A stretch of DNA of 64,000 nt from Cecembia lonarensis LW9. Lineage in GTDB: Bacteria > Bacteroidota > Bacteroidia > Cytophagales > Cyclobacteriaceae. Below the pieces are notes generated by a model. That model worked only from the letters and a program-made list of their open reading frames with translations, searched no databases and was not told the DNA's origin. Both the position numbers and the translations under genes were made by a program. Numbering within the stretch: position 1 is the first letter of the stretch; every line of letters starts with the position of its first letter. Shown piece by piece: positions 43,160 through 53,047 of the stretch. The stretch is from positions 58,973 through 122,972 of the forward strand of contig NZ_AMGM01000005.1 in assembly GCF_000298295.1 (NCBI RefSeq). The letters run 5' to 3'.

Positions 43160-46105
43160 ATGGAAAAACAACTATGGAATTTAAAATTCCTGTTATTTGT
43201 TCTGCTGTGTTTTACAACCCTCACATCGGTCCAAGCCCAACAGTCGCAAATAACAGGAAAAGTTACTGACGCAGATACTGGAGAAGGGATTCCAGGAGTC
43301 AGTGTTTTGGTAAAAGGAACCACAAGAGGTTCTATTACTGATATTGATGGCTTTTTTTCCATCATGGCCTCACCGGATGAATCTTTGATGGTTTCTTTTA
43401 TTGGTTACACTACAATCGAAGAAATAGTTGGTAACCGTTCTACCGTAAATATTCTACTATCTCAATCCGAACAGGCACTCACAGAAGTAATTGTGGTAGG
43501 TTATGGTACGCAAGAGAGAAAGGAAATTACCAGTGCCGTTACCAGTGTAAAAGCCGAGGATTTCAACCAAGGAACTGTAAATGATCCTCGACAATTACTA
43601 CAGGGTAAAGTAGCCGGTTTGAATATTGCCAGACCTGGAGGTAATCCTAATGCAGGATTTGCCATGCGTCTGAGAGGTATATCTACAGTTGGTGAAAATG
43701 CGGAACCTCTGATTGTTATCGATGGAGTAATTGGCGGTGATCTGGCAACTGTTGATCCTAATGATATTGAATCAATGGATGTATTAAAAGATGGATCTGC
43801 AGCAGCCATTTATGGTACCAGGGGTTCTGCAGGTGTAATTTTGGTGACCACAAAAACCGGAAGAACTGGAAGGGTAGTGGTTGATTTTAATACCAGTATG
43901 GCTGTGGAGAATGTGGCAAGAACCATACCTGTAATGTCTGCGGAAGAATACCGACAAGTTCCTAATATGGTAGATCTTGGAGGAAATACCAACTGGTTGG
44001 ATGAGGTGACCAGAACAGCTTTTACCCATGTGCATAACCTTTCTTTGGGCGGAGGAACTGAATCCACCACTTATAGGGCTTCGGTTAACTCTCGTAATGC
44101 CCAAGGGGTTGGGATCAATTCAGGCTTTAATCAATTGAACGCCAGGTTAAATTTGACTCAAAGAGCGCTAAAAAACAAAGCGGTTTTTACTGCCAATATC
44201 GCAGCTACGACCATAGATAGGGAATTTGGAAACGAAAACTCATTTAGGTATGCTATTGTAAGTAATCCCACAGTTCCTGTTAGAAGCGCATTGCCTCAAG
44301 ATGTACAGTTTGGGGGTTACACTGAAAGAGATATTTTTGATTGGTTCAACCCAGTATCTATAGCTGAGCAAAATATTGCTGACGGAAGAGACAGTAGAAT
44401 TTTGGCAAGCTTGAGAGGAGAATACAACTTTACTTCCAATTTTTCCGCTGCAGTATTCTATGCTACTCAGCGAGAGAAAGATTGGAGAGGTTCATATTCA
44501 CCAAAAACAGCAAAGTTTGGAGGAGGTTTTGGAAGAAATGGATTAGCTAGGATTCAAAATGATGAAAGGTTAAATGAATTATTTGAAGCTACACTAAACT
44601 ATAATACTGATTTGGGCCGAGTGAATATGGCACTACTGGGAGGATATTCTTTTCAGGAATTCTTCAACCAAGGAAATTTCATGGAAGCTGGTGATTTTCT
44701 TACAGATGCCTTTACCTATAATAATATGGGTGCGGCACTGGATTTTGCCAATGGTTTGGCATCAGTTGGTAGCTATGCAGATAAAAATAGACTTGTTGCT
44801 TTCTTTGGTAGAGCGAATTTCAACTTTGAGGATACCTATCTATTGTCTATAAGCGCTAGATACGAAGGTTCTTCCCGCTTTGGTGTTGATAATAAATGGG
44901 GACTTTTCCCAGCCATAAGTGCTGGTGTCAATATTGCAAATTTGGTCGATATTACAGGAGTGAGTGCAATGAAATTTAGAGCCAGTTACGGTAGAACAGG
45001 AACACAGCCGAACCAATCTTATCTTTCACTGTTAAGGTTTGGCCGTCAAGGTAATTTCTTTTTCAATGGACAGTTTGTTCCGTCATTTGGTCCCATTTCC
45101 AATCCTAACCCTGGATTGTCTTGGGAAACAAAGGATGAATACAATGTAGGTTTAGATTTTGTTATTTTCAATAACAAACTGGACGGTGCCATTGACTATT
45201 ATACCAGGGTGACTACTGGAATGTTGTTACCGATCAATGTGCCAGTTCCACCAAATTTGTTTCCTCAAACCATCCTAAATATTGGTGAAATACAAAATTC
45301 AGGTCTTGAGGTGATGTTGAATTACAGAGCTATCCAAAAGTCAAATTTCAGATGGACAACAGGTATTAATTTCTCTACGCTTAGCACCAATCTCAGAAGT
45401 CTTTCTGCTGGAGACCTGAGTTTTGGTGAAGTGAACTATCGATCTAATTTTGGCTCTCCGGGCCAAAACCTTACGCAATTAATTAGAATTCAGGAAGGAG
45501 GACCATTGGGTCAAATATGGGGTCCAATTTTTGATGGCGTCAATGAAGATGGAAGCCCAAGAATGAAGGATTTGAATGGCAGTGGTGATTATTGTAATTG
45601 TAATGAGGACAGGGCCCAATTAGGTACTGCCTATCCTACATTCAATTTTGGATTTAACAATACATTTAATTACAAGCAATGGGATTTAAATTTCTTCTTT
45701 AGAGGATCAATAGGCCATTATCTTATCAATAGTTACAGAGGATTCTATGAAAACCTAGAGGGAACAACAGTACAGAACTATAATATAGTTAATACTAAGT
45801 ATTATGACCCTAGGATTACCAAAGCTGAGTACAACAGCAGCCATGTGGAAAAGGCGGATTTTGTTGTTTTGGACAATGCTACCTTAGGTTATAACTTCTT
45901 CATAGGTCCTGGTAGAAATGTAACGAGATTAAGGGCATTTCTTTCAGTACAAAATCCATTCATGTTTACTGGATATACTGGAGTTGATCCTGAAGTAAGA
46001 TATGTAGACTCTGAGACTCAAGACCCCTTGGCACCAGGAATTGAAAGAAGAGCAACTTACTTCACGACTACGATAACTACACTTGGTGTTAATGTAAGTT
46101 TCTAA
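43160..46105 (+). CDS. SusC/RagA family TonB-dependent outer-membrane transporter
   Basis: 981-residue outer-membrane barrel that imports oligosaccharides, peptides or other large nutrients, energised by TonB. Signal peptide ends at SVQAQ. A carboxypeptidase-regulatory-like domain follows (GKVTDADTGEGIPGVSVLVK), then the TonB-box region EVIVVGYGTQERKEITSAVT, the plug (LLQGKVAGLNIARPGGNPNA, IDGVIGGDLATVDPNDIESM) and the barrel ending in VNVSF with terminal Phe. It lacks an N-terminal STN signalling domain, so it is not itself an anti-sigma-coupled receptor. It is followed after 17 bases by its SusD partner. Confidence 0.96.
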   Translation: MEKQLWNLKFLLFVLLCFTTLTSVQAQQSQITGKVTDADTGEGIPGVSVLVKGTTRGSITDIDGFFSIMASPDESLMVSFIGYTTIEEIVGNRSTVNILLSQSEQALTEVIVVGYGTQERKEITSAVTSVKAEDFNQGTVNDPRQLLQGKVAGLNIARPGGNPNAGFAMRLRGISTVGENAEPLIVIDGVIGGDLATVDPNDIESMDVLKDGSAAAIYGTRGSAGVILVTTKTGRTGRVVVDFNTSMAVENVARTIPVMSAEEYRQVPNMVDLGGNTNWLDEVTRTAFTHVHNLSLGGGTESTTYRASVNSRNAQGVGINSGFNQLNARLNLTQRALKNKAVFTANIAATTIDREFGNENSFRYAIVSNPTVPVRSALPQDVQFGGYTERDIFDWFNPVSIAEQNIADGRDSRILASLRGEYNFTSNFSAAVFYATQREKDWRGSYSPKTAKFGGGFGRNGLARIQNDERLNELFEATLNYNTDLGRVNMALLGGYSFQEFFNQGNFMEAGDFLTDAFTYNNMGAALDFANGLASVGSYADKNRLVAFFGRANFNFEDTYLLSISARYEGSSRFGVDNKWGLFPAISAGVNIANLVDITGVSAMKFRASYGRTGTQPNQSYLSLLRFGRQGNFFFNGQFVPSFGPISNPNPGLSWETKDEYNVGLDFVIFNNKLDGAIDYYTRVTTGMLLPINVPVPPNLFPQTILNIGEIQNSGLEVMLNYRAIQKSNFRWTTGINFSTLSTNLRSLSAGDLSFGEVNYRSNFGSPGQNLTQLIRIQEGGPLGQIWGPIFDGVNEDGSPRMKDLNGSGDYCNCNEDRAQLGTAYPTFNFGFNNTFNYKQWDLNFFFRGSIGHYLINSYRGFYENLEGTTVQNYNIVNTKYYDPRITKAEYNSSHVEKADFVVLDNATLGYNFFIGPGRNVTRLRAFLSVQNPFMFTGYTGVDPEVRYVDSETQDPLAPGIERRATYFTTTITTLGVNVSF

Positions 46106-46122
46106 GTAAAATAATAGACATC

Positions 46123-47760
46123 ATGAAAAAAATATTAAATATAAAATACGTCTTGATAGGCTTGGGGTTAAGCTGTTTTACGGTTATATCCTGTGTTGAT
46201 CTGGAAGAAGAGGTTTTCAGCCAGGTAACTGCTGATAACTTTTTCCAAACTGATGAGGAATTTATATCAGCTCTAGGAGCTGCCTATAGCTCTCTCGGTG
46301 GCCTAGGTAATCATTCTGGCTTATGGTCTATAAATGAATTGGCATCCGATGAAATTGTAATTTCCACTAAAGGAGGTGACTGGTTTGATGGAGGTGTATT
46401 GTTACAATTGCATCAACATGAATTCCTACCTGACAATCCATTCTTTCAAAACAGCTGGAATTTCCTATTCGGTGGAATCAATACCTGTAACCGATTGATT
46501 TTCTCCTTTGAACAATTGGACAATCCCAACTCTGCAGCCTTTATTGGAGAATTAAGAGCACTAAGGGCTTTATTCTATTATTGGGCTTTGGATGCTTTTG
46601 GGAATGTTCCGTTGGTAACAGATTTTACATCTACTGAATCCCCTGGAACAACACCTAGACAAGAAGTGTACAATTTTGTTCTTTCTGAATTGAATGAAGT
46701 AATTCCATTGTTGCCTACAGCTAAAGATGGTACTACTTATGGGAGAATGACACGTTGGGCGGCTTTGACGATTAGAATGAAATTGTATTTGAATGCTGAG
46801 GTTTATGTGGGAACTCCGCAGTGGGCCCTGGCAGCTGCTGATGCTGAAGAGATTATCAACTCCGGCCCTTATAGCTTAATGCCTTCTTATCGTGACAACT
46901 TTGTGATCAATAATGCTGGTTCTACAGAGAACATCTTTGTCTATCCCTATGATAAAGTTTTCGCTGGTGGATTCAACTGGGTGATGATGACCTTGCATAT
47001 TGCTAGCCAATCTACATTTAACCTTACCCAACAGCCATGGAATGGCTATCAGACAGTAGAGGAATTCTATAATTCTTATGTTGACCCTGAAATCAACCCT
47101 GGTGTTCAGGGTCCAGTTTGGAAAGGTTTAGCTTTAGAGCAGTCTGAAGGTACCATTGATGGCAGGTTAAGCAATTTCTTGGTAGGCCCCCAGTTCAGGG
47201 CTGATGGTACACGATTGGAAGACCCTGGAGTAGAGCCTTTTGATGCTACAGGAAGAAACGGTGATCCTGATGGTCCTCCTATTACCTTTATGCCTTATTT
47301 AAATGAAATCTGGCCTCAAGGTTTGAGACAAGCAGGGGCTAGAATTGCCAAATACGAATTTGAAATGGGAGGCACCAATAACATGAGCAATGACTTCGTT
47401 ATATTCAGATTGTCTGATGTTATTCTTTCTCTTGCCGAGGCAAGATTTAGATTGGGCAATACTGCAGAAGCCCTTGCCCTTGTGAATCAAATTCGTGATA
47501 GAGCAGGCAATCTAGATCCATTCACCACCTTGACAGAAGAGAATCTGCTTGCTGAAAGAGGAAGGGAAATGTATGTAGAAATGACCAGAAGACAGGATCT
47601 TATTCGTTTTAAGAAGTATGGCGATGCTTGGTGGCCTTTCCAGGGAATGAACAGACCTAAGAGGGTTCATCAACCCGGAAGCCATCTCGAACTATTTCCT
47701 ATTCCTGAGCCTCAATTATTGGCCAATCCAAGATTGACTCAGAATCCAGGATATAATTAA
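46123..47760 (+). CDS. SusD/RagB family nutrient-binding lipoprotein
   Basis: Surface lid of the SusC transporter above; 545 residues. Lipobox TVISC (Cys24) followed by VDLEEEVFS. SusD TPR-like features: QTDEEFISALGAAYSSLGG, FGGINTCNRLIFSF, AFIGELRALRALFYYWALDAF, PLVTDFTSTESP, MTRWAALTIRMKLYLNAEVY, and the C-terminal ARFRLGNTAEALALVNQIRD, ERGREMYVEMTRRQDLIRFK. It is in an operon with susC (17-base gap) and ends at a clear terminator. The bound nutrient is not inferable from SusD alone. Confidence 0.95.
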   Translation: MKKILNIKYVLIGLGLSCFTVISCVDLEEEVFSQVTADNFFQTDEEFISALGAAYSSLGGLGNHSGLWSINELASDEIVISTKGGDWFDGGVLLQLHQHEFLPDNPFFQNSWNFLFGGINTCNRLIFSFEQLDNPNSAAFIGELRALRALFYYWALDAFGNVPLVTDFTSTESPGTTPRQEVYNFVLSELNEVIPLLPTAKDGTTYGRMTRWAALTIRMKLYLNAEVYVGTPQWALAAADAEEIINSGPYSLMPSYRDNFVINNAGSTENIFVYPYDKVFAGGFNWVMMTLHIASQSTFNLTQQPWNGYQTVEEFYNSYVDPEINPGVQGPVWKGLALEQSEGTIDGRLSNFLVGPQFRADGTRLEDPGVEPFDATGRNGDPDGPPITFMPYLNEIWPQGLRQAGARIAKYEFEMGGTNNMSNDFVIFRLSDVILSLAEARFRLGNTAEALALVNQIRDRAGNLDPFTTLTEENLLAERGREMYVEMTRRQDLIRFKKYGDAWWPFQGMNRPKRVHQPGSHLELFPIPEPQLLANPRLTQNPGYN

Positions 47761-47782
47761 TATAGGGTTTGAATATTTACAG

Positions 47783-47816
47783 GCAGGTTCCAGAATTTCC
47801 GGGACCTGCTTTTTAT
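47783..47816 (+). terminator. Intrinsic terminator after susD
   Basis: GCAGGTTCC and GGGACCTGC form a nine-base stem with one G-U pair, followed by TTTTTATTTTG. It lies about 23 bases after the SusD stop, so the next gene probably has its own promoter or depends on readthrough. Confidence 0.8.
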
Positions 47817-47915
47817 TTTGTTCTTATCTAAAAATTTGCTTGATTCATCCATAAATTCCAATATTTACCAAAGTCTATAAACCTATTTCTTTATTATCAA
47901 ATTACCTGGTATCCT

Positions 47916-48494
47916 ATGAATAAACAGAAGATAAATCAATGGCTAGGTATACTCTTCATTATTGTATCCTGTAATACGATCGAGAAAGGCCCTTCTGAAA
48001 GTGATCAGATTTTTTTTGATTTTTACTTAGGTATGAAGCAAAAAGATTTTTTTGACCATTGCACAGAATTGAACAAGCAAGAAATTATCACTCAGGGTCC
48101 AGGAGGCACCACAAGTGTAGAGCATAGGATTAAAGATAAGTTTTCCAGTGAGGTAAGTGTGCGATTTTTCCCAACATTTATTGATTACAAAATTTTTGAA
48201 ATGCCAGTCACGTATTCATTCATAGCCTGGGCTCCATGGAACAGGCAATTTTGGGCAGAGAATCTTCTGGAGGAAGTATTGGAGGACTACAAAAAAGTTT
48301 ATGGAGATGATTTCAAGTTACTAAATCACCCTACCCAAGGAAAAGTGTATTATAAAATTGACGGAATACGTAGAATTAATCTTTTTGTTAAAGATGAGCA
48401 ATTTGTACAAGCTGTTTTTACGGACCTTAAGGTAGAGAAAAGGCTAAAGGAGGAGTTTGAACAAAACAATAAGCCCGAATACAATCCAAACTAA
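47916..48494 (+). CDS. Lipoprotein of unknown function downstream of SusCD
   Basis: 192 residues. Signal and lipobox WLGILFIIVSC followed by NTIEKGPSESDQIFFDFYLG. The remainder is mixed alpha/beta (EVSVRFFPTFIDYKIFEMPV, NLLEEVLEDYKKVYGDDF, YYKIDGIRRINLFVKDEQFV) with acidic C-terminus. I recognise no family motif. It lies 34 bases before the FG-GAP lipoprotein and may be transcribed with it. A role in the same nutrient system is suggested only by position. Confidence 0.6.
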   Translation: MNKQKINQWLGILFIIVSCNTIEKGPSESDQIFFDFYLGMKQKDFFDHCTELNKQEIITQGPGGTTSVEHRIKDKFSSEVSVRFFPTFIDYKIFEMPVTYSFIAWAPWNRQFWAENLLEEVLEDYKKVYGDDFKLLNHPTQGKVYYKIDGIRRINLFVKDEQFVQAVFTDLKVEKRLKEEFEQNNKPEYNPN

Positions 48495-48527
48495 AAAACC
48501 ACCGTATGAATGTTTGATGGATTTCCA

Positions 48528-51500
48528 ATGATAATGAGATACCTATTGTTATTTTTATTTTTGGCTGCTTGTTCGCGCCAAAATCATGAAGGTTCTCACC
48601 AGCCACTTTTTCAAGCGGTTCCAAGTGAAGTTTCAGGGATAACATTCTCCAATCAATTGATAGAGAATGAAGATTTTAACATCATAGAATACCTCTATTT
48701 TTACAATGGTGGCGGAGTGGCAGTAGGGGATATCAATAATGATGGACTTTTGGATATATATTTTTCTTCCAATCAACATGGCAACAAACTCTATCTCAAT
48801 AAAGGGAATATGCAGTTTGAGGATATCACCCAAAATGCTGGAGTAGCTTCCTTTGGTCCTTGGAAAACAGGTGTAAGCATGGTGGATATCAATGGAGATG
48901 GTTTGTTGGATATCTATGTTTGTAGGGTCAGTGGATATAAGGGGTTGGAAGGTAAAAATGAACTTTATATCAACAATGGCGACCTTACCTTTACTGAAAG
49001 TGCTGCGTTATATGGATTAGATTTTCAAGGCTTCAGTACCCATGCTGCTTTTTTTGATTACGATGGGGATGGTGACCTTGATTTGTATCTATTGAATCAT
49101 GCCGTCCACACAGAAAGAAGCTATGGGCGAGCCTCATTAAGACATATAGATGATGGATTGGCAGGGGATAAACTTTACAGAAATAATCTCAACAAAGGTG
49201 AAAAAAGATTCACGCCTGTAACCAATGAAGCCGGTATTTTTTCAAGTCAGGTGGGTTATGGCCTTGGGGTAGGTATAGCCGATGTAAACAATGATGGCTG
49301 GCCGGATATATACATTTCGAATGATTTCAATGAGAATGATTACTTATACATCAACCAAGGAGATGGCACTTTTTTGGAGTCAATTCAAAGTGCCCTGGCT
49401 TATTCAAGCCGCTTTTCAATGGGGAATGACCTTGCAGATATCAATAATGATGGTTGGATTGATATCATGACTTTGGACATGTTGCCCGAAGATGAGAAGA
49501 CCCAAAAAATGTCCTTTGGAGAGGATCCCTATGAAATATATAAATTGAAGCTCAATTTCGGTTATGAAAGACAAGCCAGCCGAAATATGCTTCAATTGAA
49601 TCAAGGTGACGGTACTTTTTCCGAAATTGCCCAATTGACTGGAGTACATGCTACAGACTGGAGTTGGGCGGTTTTAATGGCAGATTTTGACAATGATGGT
49701 CATAAAGACATCTTTGTTTCCAATGGAATAGTTAGAAGACCAAATGATATTGATTATATCAATTTCATTACCGAGTCAAAATCTTTGGATCAAATCAAAA
49801 ATCTGGAATTGGCGCAAAAAATGCCTGAAGGGGCCGTCCCTAACTATTTTTTCAAAAATAAAGGAGCGTATCTTTTTGAAAACATGACAGACCAATGGAT
49901 CGGCTTGGATAAAACCTTTTCCAATGGCGCCGTCTATGCTGATTTGGACAATGATGGAGATTTGGATTTGATCATCAACCATATTAATGAAAAGGCTGGA
50001 GTTTTTAAGAACCAAACCATTGAAAGAGAGGGTAGTGAAGGGAATAGTTTTTTGAATCTTCAATTCAAAGGTAAAGGCCTCAATTCATTTGGTCTTGGTG
50101 CAAAGGTTATAGCGTATTTTAATGGGCAGCAGGTCAAGCAGGAAAATTTCACCAGTCGTGGATTTCAGTCAAGTGTTGCCCCACAGGTTCATTTAGGACT
50201 TGGCAATGCCAATAGATTAGACTCACTGATAGTTATTTGGCCGGACCAGTCTTTTCAGAAATTCATTGACTTGGCTACTAATCAAAGCATTGTTGTAGAT
50301 CAGGCAAAAGCAAGCGGTAGATTTAAATACCCAAGTATTTCCAGTCCTATTTCATGGGAAAACATGGAGGCATCAATTTCTGGAATTGACTTTATACACG
50401 AAGAAGATGAATATAATGATTTCAACTTGGAGCCACTTATACCACATAAGTTATCCAGAGAAGGCCCTGCAGCGATGGTGCTGGATTTCAATGGCGATGG
50501 TCTTGAAGATCTTTTTTTTGGAGGCGCTCATGGACAAGCAGCAGTAGTATATCTTCAACAAACAAATGGAAGCTTTAAATCAATTAGGGTAGAAGCCTTT
50601 GCAGAGGATGCTGAACTGGAAGATGTCACTGCTCTTTGGGAGGATATTGATCTAGATGGTTTACCAGATCTAATTGTGGGACGGGGTGGAAATATAGCAA
50701 AGCCTTCCTCCCTAACTTCCGATTCCAAATTCTACAAGAATTTAGGAAATGGGAAACTTGCTCCAGGGATAAGTTTGCCAATTGATCCTTTGGTACAGGT
50801 TTCTGCTTTGGTTCTAATGGATAGGATGCAAAATGATGAAAGGTTACTCTTTGTCGGCGGTAGAAATCTGGCAGGGAGCTATGGTGAAATACCCAGAAGT
50901 TACATTTTGCATTATCTAGGAAATGGTCAATTTAAGGATGTAACCACTGTAGTGGCGCCTGAACTTCAATTTTGTGGAAAAGTAAAAGTAGCTGCCTTAG
51001 CTGATTTGAATAAAGATGGGAATCAAGAACTTATTGTTACAGGAGAATGGATGCCCATCAAAGTTTTTGGATTTCAAGAGGGCTCCTTGGTAGATAAAAC
51101 AGAAGTTTTTGGCTTGGCAAATACCTCCGGATGGTGGAACACGCTCTTGGTTGAAGACTTGAACGGAAATGGCTATCCTGATCTGATATTAGGCAATCTG
51201 GGAGAAAACACCAGAATTAAAGCAGGAGAATCCCAACCATTTAAAATGTGGGTAAAGGATTTAGATGACAATGGGAATGCCGAACAGATATTGTCATATG
51301 CTGTGCGTAATCAGTATTTTCCATTGGCCAACAGGGATGAACTTGCTAAAAAATTACCCTCTTTGAAAAAGCGGTTTATCCGAAATGCTGATTTTGCCGG
51401 GAAAGCACTCCCTGAAATCTTTATGGGCTATGATTTGAATCAAGGGCAATGGTTTGAGGCCAAGAGTTTTACTTCCAAAGTTTTTATGAATAATCAAGGG

Positions 51501-51836
51501 AGTTTCGACAAGGGAATTGATTTACCGAAAGAAGCCCAATTTGCTCCCATTCAAGCCTTGCATCTTGAGGACCTGGATAATGATGGGATGCTTGATTTGA
51601 TGATAGGGGGTAACTTAATAGAATCTGCACCTTATTTTGGAGCTTATTTGGGAAGTTGGGGACATATTTTTAAAGGCGATGGCAAGGGAAATTTTCTTCC
51701 TTTCAAGATGGGCTCTTTAGGAATACAAGGCCAAATCCAAAGTATTTTTACACTTCAGGTAAAGGATGAAAAATGGCATTTTTTCGTAAAAAATGATGAT
51801 GCTGTCCAAGTTATAAAGTTTCAGATTGCTCCCTGA
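48528..51836 (+). CDS. FG-GAP/VCBS and ASPIC/UnbV repeat lipoprotein (CRTAC1-like)
   Basis: Surface lipoprotein of about 1102 residues; ATG 48528 (MIMRYLL) is used, with 48510 and 48534 as alternatives. Signal LLFLFLAAC. Many FG-GAP/VCBS repeats with Ca-binding D-x-N/D-x-D-G loops can be read: VGDINNDGLLDIYFSSNQHG, VDINGDGLLDIYVCR, FDYDGDGDLDLYL, IADVNNDGWPDIYISNDFNE, MADFDNDGHKDIFVSNGIVR, ADLDNDGDLDLIINH, LDFNGDGLEDLFFGG, EDLDNDGMLDLMIGG. The ASPIC/UnbV domain follows near the middle (GLGAKVIAYFNGQQVKQENF, SRGFQSSVAPQVHLGLG, LDSLIVIWPDQSFQKF). Such proteins accompany SusCD-like loci in Bacteroidota, possibly as glycan- or matrix-binding scaffolds. Confidence 0.9.
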   Translation: MIMRYLLLFLFLAACSRQNHEGSHQPLFQAVPSEVSGITFSNQLIENEDFNIIEYLYFYNGGGVAVGDINNDGLLDIYFSSNQHGNKLYLNKGNMQFEDITQNAGVASFGPWKTGVSMVDINGDGLLDIYVCRVSGYKGLEGKNELYINNGDLTFTESAALYGLDFQGFSTHAAFFDYDGDGDLDLYLLNHAVHTERSYGRASLRHIDDGLAGDKLYRNNLNKGEKRFTPVTNEAGIFSSQVGYGLGVGIADVNNDGWPDIYISNDFNENDYLYINQGDGTFLESIQSALAYSSRFSMGNDLADINNDGWIDIMTLDMLPEDEKTQKMSFGEDPYEIYKLKLNFGYERQASRNMLQLNQGDGTFSEIAQLTGVHATDWSWAVLMADFDNDGHKDIFVSNGIVRRPNDIDYINFITESKSLDQIKNLELAQKMPEGAVPNYFFKNKGAYLFENMTDQWIGLDKTFSNGAVYADLDNDGDLDLIINHINEKAGVFKNQTIEREGSEGNSFLNLQFKGKGLNSFGLGAKVIAYFNGQQVKQENFTSRGFQSSVAPQVHLGLGNANRLDSLIVIWPDQSFQKFIDLATNQSIVVDQAKASGRFKYPSISSPISWENMEASISGIDFIHEEDEYNDFNLEPLIPHKLSREGPAAMVLDFNGDGLEDLFFGGAHGQAAVVYLQQTNGSFKSIRVEAFAEDAELEDVTALWEDIDLDGLPDLIVGRGGNIAKPSSLTSDSKFYKNLGNGKLAPGISLPIDPLVQVSALVLMDRMQNDERLLFVGGRNLAGSYGEIPRSYILHYLGNGQFKDVTTVVAPELQFCGKVKVAALADLNKDGNQELIVTGEWMPIKVFGFQEGSLVDKTEVFGLANTSGWWNTLLVEDLNGNGYPDLILGNLGENTRIKAGESQPFKMWVKDLDDNGNAEQILSYAVRNQYFPLANRDELAKKLPSLKKRFIRNADFAGKALPEIFMGYDLNQGQWFEAKSFTSKVFMNNQGSFDKGIDLPKEAQFAPIQALHLEDLDNDGMLDLMIGGNLIESAPYFGAYLGSWGHIFKGDGKGNFLPFKMGSLGIQGQIQSIFTLQVKDEKWHFFVKNDDAVQVIKFQIAP

Positions 51837-52999
51837 TTTCTCTTCCAAGAAAAGGCCTTAAGGTCAATTTTGGTATTTTTCCCCAATATATGATCAGCTA
51901 TTCCTTCCCCCAGTCCTGCCGAATGCTTAAAGCCATGACCACTACAGGCAGATGCGATCAACACCTCGGGAAAATCTGGCAACTCATCTATCACAAAATA
52001 TGAGTCTGGGGTAACAGTATAGATACATACTTTTGATTGAAGCACCTGTTTATCCAAAAGGTTGAATCGCCCTGCAATCTTTTCCTCTATAAAAGCCATT
52101 TGCTCTTCCTCAGTAACCTCTCTGGATAAAGTATCAGGATGATTTCTTTCCACAAAGGATTCTGAAGCCATTTTGACCATTTTCCCATCCAGGGAAGGAA
52201 AACCATAAATAAAATCCTCTGCACCAGGACCAAAACCCCACATGTACACCGGAGTTTTTCCCAGCTTAAATCCATCATCCTTTACAGGAAGCCAATGCAA
52301 AATCTGCCGGCAAATTTTAAAATGGGACTTCTCCTGTGGGGGTAAAAAATCTTTGACCCAAGCTCCTGCACTGATGACAGCCCGACCTGCTTCAAATTCC
52401 CCTTGATTGGTTTTGATCAACACGCCTCCGCTGGGAAGTGGAGCAATTCCCAAAACCTTGGTATGGGTCTTAATGATGGCACCATTCTGTTCGGCCAATT
52501 GGAGTTGGGTGTTAATGGCCAGTTCAGGCCTAAGAAATCCGGCGCTGGGCTCATAATAAACCATTCCACTTTCTTCCAAATTGAATTCAGGATGCTTTTT
52601 TCTAAGGGCCTTGGCATCAAAAACCTCGTGGGGAATTCCTGCCTCTTGGGCAAAATGGACCGTTCTTTTGAAAAAACCTTCTGACCCATGCTTGGACCAA
52701 CTTTTTCCCCCTGAATCAAAGAGCAAGCCTCCTGTGGAAGTCATGATTTCCTTCCCGCTTATCATTTCAATTTCCTTCCAAATTTCATGAGAGCGCATGA
52801 CAATAGGAACAAAATCCATACCTTCTCCTACTGCCAAACGGGTAATCCGGGTTTCCCCATGGGAGGAACCCATGGTATGGGGTGGTGAGAACTGGTCAAT
52901 GCCCAGCACTTTTATACTAGATTTACTGAAATGCCATAAGGTAGATGCCCCAATGGCTCCCAATCCTATCACAGCAATATCGAAAGCATTTCTATTCAT
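51821..52999 (-). CDS. Monomeric sarcosine oxidase / N-methyl-tryptophan oxidase family flavoenzyme
   Basis: 392-residue FAD amine oxidase. Dinucleotide-binding motif VIGLGAIGASTLWHF at the N-terminus, GSSHGETRITRLAVGEG for substrate and FAD, a GRAVISAGAWVKDFLPP second motif, and the C-terminal SACSGHGFKHSAGLGEGIAD that marks the family. The Cys that carries covalent FAD in monomeric sarcosine oxidase is conserved: Cys325 in KVCIYTVTPDSYFVID. Likely substrates are N-methyl amino acids or similar secondary amines. It ends 16 bases inside the convergent FG-GAP gene, so their 3' ends overlap. Confidence 0.88.
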   Translation of the reverse strand: MNRNAFDIAVIGLGAIGASTLWHFSKSSIKVLGIDQFSPPHTMGSSHGETRITRLAVGEGMDFVPIVMRSHEIWKEIEMISGKEIMTSTGGLLFDSGGKSWSKHGSEGFFKRTVHFAQEAGIPHEVFDAKALRKKHPEFNLEESGMVYYEPSAGFLRPELAINTQLQLAEQNGAIIKTHTKVLGIAPLPSGGVLIKTNQGEFEAGRAVISAGAWVKDFLPPQEKSHFKICRQILHWLPVKDDGFKLGKTPVYMWGFGPGAEDFIYGFPSLDGKMVKMASESFVERNHPDTLSREVTEEEQMAFIEEKIAGRFNLLDKQVLQSKVCIYTVTPDSYFVIDELPDFPEVLIASACSGHGFKHSAGLGEGIADHILGKNTKIDLKAFSWKRNQGAI

Positions 53000-53047
53000 C
53001 CTTCAACCCTCTTAGACAGACAAATTAATTCTTTATCCTAGCTTTAC

